From Pseudozyma flocculosa PF-1 (Eukaryota > Basidiomycota > Ustilaginomycetes > Ustilaginales > Ustilaginaceae): a DNA stretch of 64,000 nt. How positions within the stretch are numbered: position 1 is the stretch's first letter; the number at the start of each line of letters is the position of its first letter. Under the pieces are notes generated by a model, which was not told the origin of the DNA, ran no database searches, and saw nothing but the letters and a program-made list of their open reading frames with translations. The stretch is taken from positions 805,509-869,508 of the forward strand of contig NW_006920879.1 in NCBI RefSeq assembly GCF_000417875.1. Reading direction: 5' to 3'. Shown piece by piece: positions 32,802 through 43,545 of the stretch. Both the position numbers and the translations under genes were made by a program.

Positions 32802-33422
32802 GTCGATCGATGTGCACAGGGGATCGAGTACGGTGCGGAGATGGTGGTGGTGGACGAGAGAAGGCGGACCACAGCGACGAGGCAAGGCTGGCCAGGCCAT
32901 GTTTGGCAGAATCAAGCTAATGAAGACCAACACCTGCCTTCGGCAACCTTGGAAAGCCGGAGTGGCCGGTGGGGCTGCGTGGCAGGTCAGGTCAGGTCAG
33001 GTCAGGCCTGGCCTGCCTGGCCACAGTGGCCCGCGAGGCCAGGCCAGGAGAGAGTGTGTCGCGCACGGTGCACGCGGCCAACGCGAGCAGGCAATTGACT
33101 CGCCCGAGAAGGCTGCCAAGAAAGTGTCACTTTCCACCGCAACCGCGAAAGAGGGGCCGGCCGCGGGCCGCCAGCCGCTGGGCAACACGCACGCACCCTC
33201 CGACGCCCAGCCAACACCCAACACCACAATCCTTGCTCGCTCGTGCCACCTCGAATCCTAGACGCACTCTATCCTGACATCCTCTCACTACAGCATCGGC
33301 ATCGTCGCACTCGCCCCCATTCACTTGACGTGGACAAGGACCGGTACGAACCTGGGCGCCGAGCTGCCCATCATCCGCCAGCAGCTTGCACATCGGCCTG
33401 GCTACCTCGACCAGCCAGCACG
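32802..33422. promoter_or_regulatory. Divergent promoter region, esterase / ARP1
   Basis: 621 bases with no gene. It contains a GGTCA repeat and a GC-rich central part. Confidence 0.5.
32984..33006. repeat. AGGTC pentanucleotide repeat
   Basis: Four and a half perfect AGGTC units, followed by CTGGCCTGCCTGG. Confidence 0.85.
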
Positions 33423-35065
33423 ATGCCGAGCAACGAGTTCGACGACGTACTCACCAACCAGCCCGTCGTCATCGACAATGTCAGTGCTCGCCGTCCCTTC
33501 TCTCTCCTCTCCTTCAAAGCTTGATGGCCGGCCCTTGCTGACCCATGGCTCGCCTCTTTGACCTTTCCTCTCACCCATCTCCAGGGCTCGGGGACGATAA
33601 AGGCCGGCTTTGCGGGGCAGGACACGCCCAAGTCCTTCTTCCCCAGCTTCGTCGGCCGGCCAAAGCACCAGCGCGTCATGGCTGGAGCTATCGAAGGCGA
33701 CATCTTCATCGGCAGGAAGGCACAGGAGCTGCGCGGCCTGCTCAAGATCCGTTACCCAATGGAGCACGGCATCGTGACAAACTGGGAAGACATGGAGAGG
33801 ATTTGGAACCACGTCTACAGCGACGAGCTGCAGACCTTGAGCGAAGAGGTGAGCCAGGAGATGAGCAGAGACGGGACCTCTTCCGCCATGCTAAAGTGAA
33901 TCGCCGGACGACTCGCCGGACTGACGCACATTTGCCCGGGTTCACGCACCGCTCAGCACCCCGTGCTGCTCACAGAGGCTCCATTGAACCCAAGGGAGAA
34001 CAGGGACATCGCAGCGCAAATCTTCTTTGAGACGTTCAATGTGCCAGCTCTCTTCACGAGCATCCAGGCCGTACTCAGTCTGTGAGTGGGACCGAGCCAA
34101 CCCCGGCCAGCCATGGGGAACACTCCCACCTTCGCTATGATGGGCGACGACTCTGACTCATGCTTGCGCCCGCTTCCCTATCGCAGCTACTCGTCGGGTC
34201 GGACGACGGGCATCGTACTGGACTCAGGAGATGGTGTCACGCATGCTGTGCCAGTGTACGAGGGCTTCTCGATGCCCAACGCCATCCAGAGAATAGACGT
34301 GGCGGGCCGCGACGTGACCGAGGCGCTGCAGACGCAACTACGAAAGTCGGGCTATCTCCTCCAGACGTCGGGCGAAAAGGAGATCGTGCGCATGATCAAG
34401 GAAAAGTGCTGCTACGTCGCCGCTCACCCGGCGAGGGAGGAAAAGGACCTCAAGGAGTACGACGAGTTCAAGCTGCCGGACGGCAATGTCGTCAAGGTGA
34501 GTTGCAGCGTCCTCATCGTCATCCGTGCCGCGAAACGAGCTGGCGCTGACGCTTCGCCACCCTCTTGCCAACGCCCACTTGCAGCTCGGCGCGGAACGCT
34601 TCCGGGCGCCCGAGATCCTCTTCAATCCCGAGTTGGTGGGCTACGAGTACCCAGGAGTGCACCAGGTAATCACGGACGCCATCAACCGGGTCGATCTGGA
34701 CCTCCGCCGCGACCTGTACGCCAACGTGGTACTGAGCGGCGGCACGACGCTGACGAAGGGCTTCGGCGACCGCTTGCTGGTCGAGGTCAAGAAGCTCTCG
34801 GTGGGCCAGATGAAGGTCAAGATCTTTGCGCCGCCCGAGCGCAAGTACTCGACCTGGATTGGCGGGTCGATTCTCGCCAGCCTGAGCACGTTCAAGAAGA
34901 TGTGGGTCTCGGCCGAGGAGTACAACGAAGACCCGGACTGCATCCACAAAAAGGTGAGGAATCGCGCGTGCGTGGAGGGTGGCAGCGTGGCGTCGGAGCG
35001 TCCTGCATGAGGAACTGACACGGCGCGATGATCTTGCGCCCTTCGCCGCCGCTCAGACCTTCTGA
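33423..35065 (+). CDS. ARP1: Centractin, actin-related protein 1 (dynactin)
   Basis: Six exons: 33423-33479, 33585-33848, 33957-34081, 34187-34496, 34585-34953 and 35057-35065, giving 377 aa (human ARP1A 376). Actin-fold motifs are present: [17 protein letters not shown] for phosphate-1, [46 protein letters not shown] for phosphate-2 and [20 protein letters not shown]. The centractin-specific IHKKTF end distinguishes it from actin. ARP1 forms the short filament of dynactin, which links dynein to cargo. Exon 1 ends with a GTCAGT donor. The last coding exon is 9 nt and encodes only Thr-Phe-stop, which restores the conserved C-terminus exactly. Confidence 0.93.
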
Positions 35066-35228
35066 TACCTGCCTGCCACGTCCGCTTCTGGCAAGACCTC
35101 AACACCCTCCACCGCAAGATCTGCTTCGGGCACCGACCCATGTACACTACCAACTCCGCCCGCGCTTGCCATCACAGACAGCATATCATCGACGGCGTCG
35201 CCGTCTCTGCACCAGAGTCGTTGCCCGG

Positions 35229-35975
35229 TCAGCTCGACTCGTTGACTGCACCTTCGGCCTCGTCGTCCTCGCCCTTGGACTTGTCCTTGACGGCCTTGGA
35301 CGTGGCCGGCTTGGACTTTGAAGGCCTGGCTCGCTTCTTGCCCGCCAGGCTGGTTGCGCCGGACGAAGAGGTGCCGGCAGGAACGGCAGGACTGGAAGTG
35401 CCAGGGAACTTTTGGGCGGCTGCTGCAAGGATATCCTTGACTGTTTATCGGGGACATGGACAGAGGCAGGCAGGAGGCAGCACTCAGTTGGCTGTTACAC
35501 TCTGTCTCGTGCTCTTCAAGGAGCTGGCCAACGGCAAGACTGACCACGTTTGGCGACGCTCGACGGATTTCGTCCTAGCTGCTTTGACAAGTAGGTTTTG
35601 TCCACGCACGATTGCAGGCTGAAGCGAGGGGTGCGATGAGAGGATGGCTCGTCAATCGAGTGCATCGGGGACGATAATATACCTACGCAGTGCAGGCACA
35701 GGCATGCTCACTGGTCGTAGATGAACTGGTTCTCATCCACCGTCCAGTCGCGAGCCACTCTGCCAAAGATCATCCTGGTGCCGACTCCCTGTGGACGGCA
35801 TGCAGAGAGATCAGTCCGCATCCTGCCCGTCAGTACCTGCTCGAGCAGAGAGCCAAGCACCACAGGCGCCGTGACGAGGCGCGGCGTGCAGCCAGACGAT
35901 GACACTCACACTTGCTTCGGCATCGTCGACCCCGTCCACCTTGGCCTTTTTCTTGGGATGAGTGGCGCCTGGCAT
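35229..35975 (-). CDS. Small Myb/SANT-like nuclear protein, function unknown
   Basis: A gene hidden in short exons: 35975-35910, 35788-35712, 35618-35545 and 35440-35229, giving 142 aa. All phases fit. Introns 1 and 2 start GTGAG and intron 3 starts GTCAGT. The N-terminus is basic (HPKKKAKV, a likely nuclear localisation signal). The centre, WTVDENQFIYDHLQS followed by LSKQLGRNPSSVAKRVKDIL, has the spacing of one Myb/SANT-like helix-turn-helix: a Trp, an acidic Glu and a basic recognition helix. The C-terminal half is Ser/Thr/Lys-rich. I do not recognise an orthologue, and the splice model is inferred from sense across the joins. The gene is convergent with ARP1, 163 bases apart. Confidence 0.62.
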
Positions 35976-37247
35976 TGTTGCGTCGTCCTGACTAGGTGCG
36001 ATGGTGGTGGTGCCTCGTTGTGTCGGATCAAGAGAGCGGTGGAGTCGAGAAGAGCAGCCTTGCGGGAATGGTGCGCGGCTCGGAGCAGCCGCACGCCCGC
36101 ACGCCGCCCGTCGCAGCGTGGGCAAATGAAGGCGCACCGCCCGCGTTCCGCCAGAATCGACCTGAACGAGACGGCGGTTCGGGCCGCAGCCGAGAGCTTT
36201 CCGCACCGCGCGCCAGAGACAAGGCGGATAGACGGATTTCGACACAGGTGAAAAGGCCTTCCGCTCAGCCTCTTGGTGTCACTCGGCGTCGTTGGACGAG
36301 ACTGGTGGTCCGCTCCGTCGACGGGCGAAGTGCGGACGGAGGCTGGTCGTCCCTATCGTGCGAAAGAAGTCGGACAGAATCCAGGGTCCTCGCCAGGGCC
36401 AGCCCCGTTCCTGATCTGCGGCGAGGGTTTCGCTTGCTTCCCTGCAAGCTGCTGATGATTCGCTGGCCAATCGGCGGTCGGTGTTGGTCTCACCGAGGAT
36501 CTGCCAAGTGGCCTTCTTGCCTGGCGCGCGTGTGCAACACGCACGCAGAACGTCGTTTTTCATGTTGTCAGCTTTTCCGGCCTCTGTCCGTCTTTCGCTC
36601 CCAGCAACAGCCGATCGAGAGAGCGCGGGTGGGCGCAGCTCCGCATACGGGCCGGGCTCGGACGGCCTAGCCTCTCTGCCTGGCCAGTCCGCGCCGCCTC
36701 CCACCGCCGTCGGCCGTCGCCGTTGCCGGCCCAGACGCTACGTTTGCGTTGCCTCCGCTGCATCCACGAGGGAGGGCCCCCCTTTTGAAAGTACGTACGT
36801 GTCCTCGGCCGTCGTTGGAGGGGCCGCTGCACCTTGATCGGCGGACAACGGCCCGTATGTACTTACGACTCCATGATCGACTCTATCAATCTCTGTTTCC
36901 ATGGCGACCGAGAGCTCGTCTTAATTGATCTGCTCTCGGACTTTGCGTCGGAGACCTGCCAGTCTTGAGTAGAGGTTGCCGCGGGGGTGGCTGCTGTTGC
37001 GCAGGAACCTGCCTGTACTCGTTTCGCACGCCGGTTTTGGGGTCCACCGCCACAGGGATGGCAAACCTACGTGCGGCGTTCTACCGTCATGCAGCCGGAA
37101 GGCTTTGGCTCGCTGTGCTTGGCCTGCTCGCTCGCTCAATCGCTCGTTCGTTCGCTCTTTGTGCGCGGCCCCGGGGGTTAGGCTAGGCAGGGTCGAGGCT
37201 GCGCACGGTGAAACGGAGCCAGGGGGCGGGGGACCTTCGGAAAATCA

Positions 37248-37253
37248 TATAAA
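37248..37253 (+). promoter_or_regulatory. TATA box, GH128 gene
   Basis: TATAAA in AAAATCATATAAACCTC. It is followed by a very long CT-rich leader of about 570 bases, gap included, before the ATG at 37830. Confidence 0.5.
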
Positions 37254-37507
37254 CCTCTTTGTCGGCCGTCGTCGCGCCGTCCCTTTCATCACCAACCTCA
37301 TTCCCTCCGTCCACCCCTCCCCTCTCCGTCTCTTTCTTCGTCGTTGTCGGCTCCCTTCTTCTCCTTCATCGCACCTACCACAGCAAAGCAGGACTTTGTC
37401 TTTCTCCCCTAGCTCCGCCGCACACGTACACGACCAGCACAGCCAACCCCTTCCTCTTTCGGCCTGCCCCGCTCCTCTTTCCACCGCCCCTGTCCTCTCT
37501 CTCTCCC

Positions 37508-37737
37508 NNNNNNNNNNNNNNNNNNNNNNNNNNNNNNNNNNNNNNNNNNNNNNNNNNNNNNNNNNNNNNNNNNNNNNNNNNNNNNNNNNNNNNNNNNNNN
37601 NNNNNNNNNNNNNNNNNNNNNNNNNNNNNNNNNNNNNNNNNNNNNNNNNNNNNNNNNNNNNNNNNNNNNNNNNNNNNNNNNNNNNNNNNNNNNNNNNNNN
37701 NNNNNNNNNNNNNNNNNNNNNNNNNNNNNNNNNNNNN
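37508..37737. other. Assembly gap (230 N)
   Basis: A run of 230 Ns between two CT-rich stretches. The missing sequence is probably a CT/CCCT microsatellite. The gap length may be nominal. Confidence 0.99.
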
Positions 37738-37809
37738 CCCGCCCGTCCCTCCCTTTCCCTCCCTCCCTCCTCTCTCTCTCTCCTCCTCTCTCTCTCTCTC
37801 TCTCTCTCT
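37738..37809. repeat. CT/CCCT microsatellite in the leader of the GH128 gene
   Basis: CCCT/CTTT units followed by about fifteen CT dinucleotides, ending 20 bases before the ATG at 37830. The left flank of the gap ends with the same CT repeat. Confidence 0.9.
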
Positions 37810-37829
37810 GTCTTTTCGCACTTGCAAAC

Positions 37830-39080
37830 ATGGCCGCCATCGCACTCTCCTCGAAGTTCAGCCTGCTCGCGCTGCTGGTGCTGGCACTCGTCGCCCTCTC
37901 CTCGCCCCTGGCTGTCGAGGCCAAGTCGGCAAGCTGCCGCCACCACCACAAGGGCCACCACGGCCACAGGCCTCAACACCACGCAAAGCAGCAGCCTGGC
38001 AACAGCGCGACTGCTCCGCCGACCAAGCCCATCGACGGCGGCAACTCTTCGGGCAACCATGCACCGACCCAGGGCGGCGACGACAGCGGCTCCCAGTCTG
38101 GAAAGGCTTCCTCGACCGGCGGCGAGTCGAAGCAGGGCTCGACGTCTCACGAGGAGGCCAGCTCTTCTTCCGAGAACCATTCGCAATCCGATTCGACCTC
38201 GAGCAGCAGCAGCACCAGCAGCAGCAGCCACTCTAGCCAGACCAGCAGCAGCGGCAAGAGCGTCATCCCCGGCTGCAAGGCTGGTGTCGCTGGCGGCCAG
38301 TCTCTCAAATGGACCAACCGCGCCGTCTGCTGGATGACCGACTGGACTCCCAAGCCCAAGAACAACCAGTACCTTGATGGGCTCAAGTCCGTCTCGATGC
38401 TTTGGGGTCTCGGGCGCACCGGCCACGACGACGACTCGAAGCGCTTCGAGGAGTTCAAGCAGCTCGCGCCGGGATCGATGGACTATGTCATCGGCATGAA
38501 CGAGGCAGATTTCAGCGGTTCCGGCTCGTCCGGCCTGATTGAACCCACCGACGCCGCTAAGGCCTGGGACCAGTATATTGTCCCCCACGGTGAGGCCGGC
38601 TCGGTGCTGATCTCGCCCTCGTGCGCCAAGCAGAAGGACGAAAACTGGCTCGCGCCCTTCCTCAAGCAGATCAAGCGCCAGCCCGACGCCATCAACGTCC
38701 ACATCTTCCAGGACTCGATCGAGGGCGTCAGGGGCGTCCTCGACCACTTCGCCCAGTACAACAAGCCGCTCTGGATCACCGAGTTTGCCTGCATCAACTA
38801 CCAGGTCTCGCCCACCGTCTACTGCTCGCAGGACCAGACCGACAAGCTCGTCTCCGAGGCCATCAAGCTGTTCGAGTCCGACGACCGCGTCGCCGCCTAC
38901 GCCATCTCAGACGCCTACAATGGTCCCAACTCGGCGCTGACGCCCAACCACTCTGGCTCCTCGCTCTCGGCCACCGGCAAGATGTTCCTCGCCGCCGTCG
39001 AGTCGGTCTCGAGCAAGACGAAGCGCAGCCTCGACAAGGTTGTCGTCCGACAGACCGCCGCGGACAACTCTGCCAACTAG
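37830..39080 (+). CDS. Secreted GH128 beta-1,3-glucanase-like protein with His-rich and Ser-rich linker
   Basis: A single exon of 416 aa. Residues 1-31 are a strong signal peptide. Next come a His-rich stretch (37-51) and a disordered Ser/Gly/Gln/Thr linker to about residue 142, likely O-glycosylated. The catalytic part, from about residue 147, is of the GH128 'Asl1-like' type. It shows VCWMTDW near the start, the acid/base E225 in GMNEADF, DAAKAWDQYI and LISPSC, and the nucleophile E318 in LWITEFACI. Fungal GH128 proteins cut or bind beta-1,3-glucan, and in this setting the likely target is the fungus's own wall. The conserved Cys pairs in the catalytic part are kept. Confidence 0.86.
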   Translation: MAAIALSSKFSLLALLVLALVALSSPLAVEAKSASCRHHHKGHHGHRPQHHAKQQPGNSATAPPTKPIDGGNSSGNHAPTQGGDDSGSQSGKASSTGGESKQGSTSHEEASSSSENHSQSDSTSSSSSTSSSSHSSQTSSSGKSVIPGCKAGVAGGQSLKWTNRAVCWMTDWTPKPKNNQYLDGLKSVSMLWGLGRTGHDDDSKRFEEFKQLAPGSMDYVIGMNEADFSGSGSSGLIEPTDAAKAWDQYIVPHGEAGSVLISPSCAKQKDENWLAPFLKQIKRQPDAINVHIFQDSIEGVRGVLDHFAQYNKPLWITEFACINYQVSPTVYCSQDQTDKLVSEAIKLFESDDRVAAYAISDAYNGPNSALTPNHSGSSLSATGKMFLAAVESVSSKTKRSLDKVVVRQTAADNSAN

Positions 39081-39697
39081 GCGGCAGCCTCGATTGCGCG
39101 CACAAGTCCGGCCTGGCCTCACGGGCACGACTTGACCCTGTTCTCTCTCGAACAGGAACCGGAGCGGAGGCGCTGGATCGCCTTCCATCCACCTCACGCC
39201 ACCATCCACGACCTCGATGACTCGCACGCCAGCTCGTGCCATCCACTCAGACGCCGAGAGGCCAGGCTCGTCCCGCGCTCGTCTCGTCTTCACAACCGTC
39301 TTGGACGGCCCGACGAGGACTGGGTCGCCGTCGGTGCTGTAGACCAGCTCCCGGATCATGTTCTCACAACGGGCCGTCCAGAGCCTCCCCCACGCTGGTC
39401 CGTGGCGTAGAGGCTCCGATTGACATCCTGTACTTGTTCCCCGTCGTCTTCTCCCGCAATCTCAGACAACAAACTCGAAGCGTCTCTCGAAGGCTGACTG
39501 AGCATGTCAGCGCAGTGTCTCGGTGCTCTTCGCTCGAGAACTCGGACAGGTGTGGGATGCGTACGAGCTTCTTCCTTCTCGGGACCTAGTCAGGGACAGG
39601 CCGAGGACGAGCAAGTCTATGGAACAAAAGGGGGCCGCTGATGTACAGGATGCGAGACCGGAGCAGAGGCGAGGCGAAGCAGCTGACCGACCCCGTC
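39081..39697. other. Convergent intergenic region
   Basis: 617 bases between the GH128 gene and the multicopper oxidase. No gene or repeat seen. Confidence 0.5.
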
Positions 39698-42001
39698 TCA
39701 GGACGTCGACGAAGGTCGGAAGCCCATCTGCCTGCGCTTGACGAGACGGTGATCGCCCCTCCTCTGCTGCGTCGACGTCGGCGTCGGCGATGGCGTGGCC
39801 GCAGCCTTTGCCGCGGCCGAGGCGGAAGCGATGGCCTCGATGCTCTGGGCGAGCGGACGCGGGTCGCCCCAGGTATCGACAAAGGCCTGGGCCGACTCTG
39901 TCGGCACGGGAGCGGGGTATTTGTTGGCGGCCAGACCGGATTGCAGGCTCTTTTCGACGCCCGCTGCGGCGGGTTGGTGCGACGTCTCGTGCCAGTTTTC
40001 TGGCCTCTCGGTATACGCCTTGCCAAAGTGTCCCCGTGGCAACGTCTCGACCCCCTCGAGCAGTACGGCCGCCATGCCTTCAATCAGGTGGTCGTCGATG
40101 TGGCAGTGCAGGATGTTGGCAGCGGCATGGTCCACCCTGTACCGGATCACGGTCCAGGAGTTCGGGCCAATGTCGAACCCATCGCGCAGCGGCGGGTTGT
40201 CGTACCGGAACTGGAGCCCGTCCCGCTCGGCTTCCGCCACAGAGTCGTAGGGAAAGTCGCCCTTGCCTTCGCCAATGATCCAGAACTGGCGCGAGTGGAG
40301 GTGCATGGGGTGCGGGCTGTTGGGTCCGCCGACGATCGAGTAGACGTTGTTGCGCACAATGATGTCCATCACCGTGCCCCACGGCACCGTGGCGTACGGG
40401 TTGAGGTCCTTGTTCTGCGGCACCGAGTCGACCGCCTTGAACAGGGCGGGCTTGGTGTCTTCGAGCACGACCGTGTCCATCGGCTGCGACGCAATCTGCC
40501 ACACGTTGAGCGAATTCTGCGAAGTGACGGCGTGCAGCGTCATGTTGGCGTGACGCGGGACGTTCTTCGAAGGGAGGTACGGCACCGAGTCCTTCTGCAC
40601 CCACTGCTTGGTGCCCGGCCTGACGACGCCGCCAAAGGTGATGGGCGTGTCGGTGCGGTTCTCGAGCAGCACGTGGAAACCCTCGTCGAGGGACAGGTCC
40701 ATCGAGTCCGGCGCCTCGGCGTCGTACGACAGCATCGCGTTGGCCTCGATCGGCTGAAGGGGCCGGGTGCTCGTCAGCCTGATCGGCCAGTCTCGGTAGG
40801 CTTTCTCGCGATTGAGCTCGATCATGACCGAGAGGCGGCTGCCGATGGTGATCTGTAGAAAGTCGACCTTGAGCGGTTCGATGTAGATGCCGTCGACGGC
40901 GACGATCCACATCTTGTGACCGTCGATGCTGAGGCCGTAGTACCAATTGGTGGCCTCGTTGGAGATCTGGACATTGAGCCACTTCCTTCCAGCCTGGAGC
41001 GCCTTGCCAGCGTTGAAGACCTCGAGGGGATGGGTGGTGTTCTTGCAAGGGCCGCCGTAGTAGGTGTCGAGCGTGCTCTTGGTCTCGTAGCCCGGCTTCG
41101 GAGGCACGAGCGAGATGCAGCCCTTGCTCGTGAAGCCCTCGGGATTGACAGCCGAGAAGTTGGAGAGCAGGCCGAGCGTGGCAGGGCCGGCGACAGCAGC
41201 ATAGTCGTTTGGACAGTAGACGCGTCCCTTGCCGTTGATGAGCAGCGAGTCGAAGCAGGCCGGAGGGGTGCCGGACTTCTGCACCGTCTCGAGCACCTCG
41301 TTATGGTTGACGTGCCACTGGTCCGTTGCGACGAGGGTCTGAAAGTGCCTCTCGGCGTCCTCGAGCTGCTGCTGCTCGTCCTCCGAGTCGGTCAGGCGGG
41401 CCCAGGGCTTCGGCGTACCCGGCTTGGGGCGAATGTAGATGTGACCGCGAAGGCCGGACTCATAGCCAAAGTGGCCGTGGTTGTGCCACCAGTAGCTGCC
41501 GTGCTGGCCGGTCAGCTTGAAGCGGTAGACGAACGTGTCTCCGCCGTAGATAGACCACTGGCTCACGCCGGGCACGCCGTCCATTTCCGGCGTGCCGTAC
41601 TGGTGCAGACCGTGCCAGTGCAGCGAAAAGGCGATGTCCGAATCGTTGATTACCTCGATCTCGATGTCGTCGTCCTCGTCCCACACAAACGTCTTGGCCG
41701 GGTACTCTCCGTTGACGCGAATGCCCCGCCTGGTGAAGCCGTCGGGCGAGATGTCGGCAGAGGTGATGACGAGGCGCTCCTTCTTGTCTGGCTCGGGCAT
41801 CGCCCTCCTCTCGAGCTCGTAGTCTTCGCGCTTGACGACGAAGCCGGCCGCGTGCGGAAGGCGCGAGAGGGCGGCGTGCCTTTCCACGAGGCTCTCTCCG
41901 TCGGCGACCGGCTTGATGATAGCGGCATCAGAGACGGCAAGAAGCGCAAGGAAGGCCACAGCGAAGCCCAGAGGCACCCGCAGTAGCGACATTGCTCGCA
42001 T
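39698..42001 (-). CDS. Secreted multicopper oxidase (laccase-like)
   Basis: A single exon of 767 aa, with a signal peptide in residues 1-27. Three cupredoxin domains are inferred from the copper motifs: HWHG (128-131), HNHGH (173-177, where laccases usually have HSH), HPMHLH (564-569) and HCHIDDH (632-638). The last includes the type-1 Cys633, with Met643 at the axial position. All ten copper ligands are therefore present. The axial Met suggests a modest redox potential. A polar Ser/Ala/Thr tail follows the last domain. Such enzymes oxidise phenols and dihydroxynaphthalenes. Its place beside the PKS genes and an Ayg1-like hydrolase suggests extracellular polymerisation of a phenolic polyketide to pigment. 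Ferroxidase or other MCO roles are possible. Confidence 0.88.
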   Translation of the reverse strand: MRAMSLLRVPLGFAVAFLALLAVSDAAIIKPVADGESLVERHAALSRLPHAAGFVVKREDYELERRAMPEPDKKERLVITSADISPDGFTRRGIRVNGEYPAKTFVWDEDDDIEIEVINDSDIAFSLHWHGLHQYGTPEMDGVPGVSQWSIYGGDTFVYRFKLTGQHGSYWWHNHGHFGYESGLRGHIYIRPKPGTPKPWARLTDSEDEQQQLEDAERHFQTLVATDQWHVNHNEVLETVQKSGTPPACFDSLLINGKGRVYCPNDYAAVAGPATLGLLSNFSAVNPEGFTSKGCISLVPPKPGYETKSTLDTYYGGPCKNTTHPLEVFNAGKALQAGRKWLNVQISNEATNWYYGLSIDGHKMWIVAVDGIYIEPLKVDFLQITIGSRLSVMIELNREKAYRDWPIRLTSTRPLQPIEANAMLSYDAEAPDSMDLSLDEGFHVLLENRTDTPITFGGVVRPGTKQWVQKDSVPYLPSKNVPRHANMTLHAVTSQNSLNVWQIASQPMDTVVLEDTKPALFKAVDSVPQNKDLNPYATVPWGTVMDIIVRNNVYSIVGGPNSPHPMHLHSRQFWIIGEGKGDFPYDSVAEAERDGLQFRYDNPPLRDGFDIGPNSWTVIRYRVDHAAANILHCHIDDHLIEGMAAVLLEGVETLPRGHFGKAYTERPENWHETSHQPAAAGVEKSLQSGLAANKYPAPVPTESAQAFVDTWGDPRPLAQSIEAIASASAAAKAAATPSPTPTSTQQRRGDHRLVKRRQMGFRPSSTS

Positions 42002-43545
42002 TGCGAAGCGTAGAAGGGTTGAAGGGCCGTTTGTCGTCGGTCAGGACCGGTTGTCGTCGGTCAGCGGTGGTGGTATGGTGAAAGGAGGGTGTTCGTGGGG
42101 TTGGGTCCCGTCAATGAAGCACGATGAGAGGCGGATGGAGGGGTAGGGAAGAGAGGGTGGAAAGGACGGGAGATAAGGGAGGAAGAAGAGGGCTTGATGG
42201 CATGGCATCAAGGTTCCGGGGATGGAAGCCCTTCAGGGACTCCGGCGGCAGAGTTGGGACGGGCTCTCGACGTGCCGAAGCACCGACGTGCGTCTGCGGC
42301 CCGAAGTCGAATGCCCGACGAAGGGTGGTTCCGGCACGTCGTACGACTCTGGAAGTCGCCGCGGCCGCCGGCTGCGGTGGCGACCAGGCACTGCGGCGCT
42401 GTGGAGTCTACGTGTCTGGATCTACGCAGGAGGCTGGAAGTTGAGAGCAAGGGGGCCGGCGATGGCGCGTGCGAGCGGCGACAATGGGGCAGGCGGCGGG
42501 CCGTGATCAAGGCGCCCCCGACCATCCGACAAGCTGTATCACCTCCCTTTGCGTACCGGCGGCGTGTGTACGCTCAGAGTGCCGTCGCCGATAGAAGCCG
42601 TGTCGGCCATCATTGAGTGAGCATATGGTCGTCGAGGTATCAGACAACGTCCTGATCGTAGCGGGACTTGATCATTGTGTAGACTTGTTCAACATTGGCG
42701 GTTGGCCGCTGACCGCCAGCTACGAGAGGGCGGCTAGTCAGTGAGCGATCCTCGTACGGCGAGATGAGCAGCCACAGAGGCAAGTTTGTCGTCGTGGGAA
42801 CGGTAGTGACTCGCTGTGCGGCCTCCTTCTTGCTTTGAAATGTTCTCAGCCGCCGGGGCACGGTTGCGCAAGGCCCATATGTGGCGGCGGCAAGCGTGGT
42901 CCTGACATGGCGGTGCGTCGCGGTACAGCAAGCGTGGGTCGATGCCAGGACCTTGACCGCAGTCTCCGATGCCAGGGCGAGCGGGGCAAAGACGGCCTAG
43001 GGAGGACAGAGGTGGCCGCGAGTAAGTCGGAATGCCAAACGAAGCCGTGAGACAGCCGTCATGGAAGCTGCGTGCCCCGGACGGCGGGGACGGATGGAGC
43101 AAGAGCCAAAGGCGGTGGTGGTGGTGGTGGGTGGTCAGAGGCAGGTTGCTACCCCCTCCGACGAAGCGTGTGCTTTGCCAGGAATGTCGCTCGAGGCCGT
43201 GCCTGGATGGCGAAATCCGGTTTTCGCCAGGTGCAGGTGCCGGACCCAGCTTTTCATTCTCCATCGACCGGCATGGGCAGGACTCTCTCTCGGCCATCCT
43301 CGAGGGTATACATACATACATGCAGTACCTTCCCGTCGCGGACACGAGAGCGCAGCGCATGGTCCAGCTCTGACAAAGGGTGGCAGGTCTATGAATTGCG
43401 GCGCACAGCGAGGTCGTCGGATGTAATCTCGGACCCGACGCCGACGAAAAGCGAAAGAGCGGGCGAGCAAGCAGTGCCCCCGCAGCAGGGCGGAAGCGAG
43501 GTGGGCCTACAACGCCGCGGGCAGCCGCCGATGGGCCGCCGGCGT
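42002..43545. other. Intergenic region, MCO promoter side
   Basis: 1.5 kb between the start of the multicopper oxidase and the 3' end of the FSH1-like gene. No supportable gene. A GGT repeat (about 43113-43130) is the only low-complexity feature. Confidence 0.5.

Larger units (their letters stand above)
35976..37829. promoter_or_regulatory. Intergenic region upstream of GH128 gene, including assembly gap
   Basis: 1.85 kb with no supportable gene. It has GTAC-rich motifs near 36790, a TATA box at 37248, a pyrimidine-rich leader (37255-37507) and the N-gap. Confidence 0.5.

Noticed and set aside
32802..32933. Longer N-terminus of the carboxylesterase with an apparent hydrophobic signal (starting at 32933)
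   Set aside because: The first codon is GTG, not ATG, and the added stretch is His-rich and non-conserved; the start at 32801 fits better.
36976..38337. Frames running across the N gap
   Set aside because: They exist only because Ns contain no stop codons, and they are CT-repeat translations (Ser/Leu/Pro).
40916..41986. Plus-strand frame opposite the multicopper oxidase
   Set aside because: Antisense shadow; the copper motifs lie on the minus strand.
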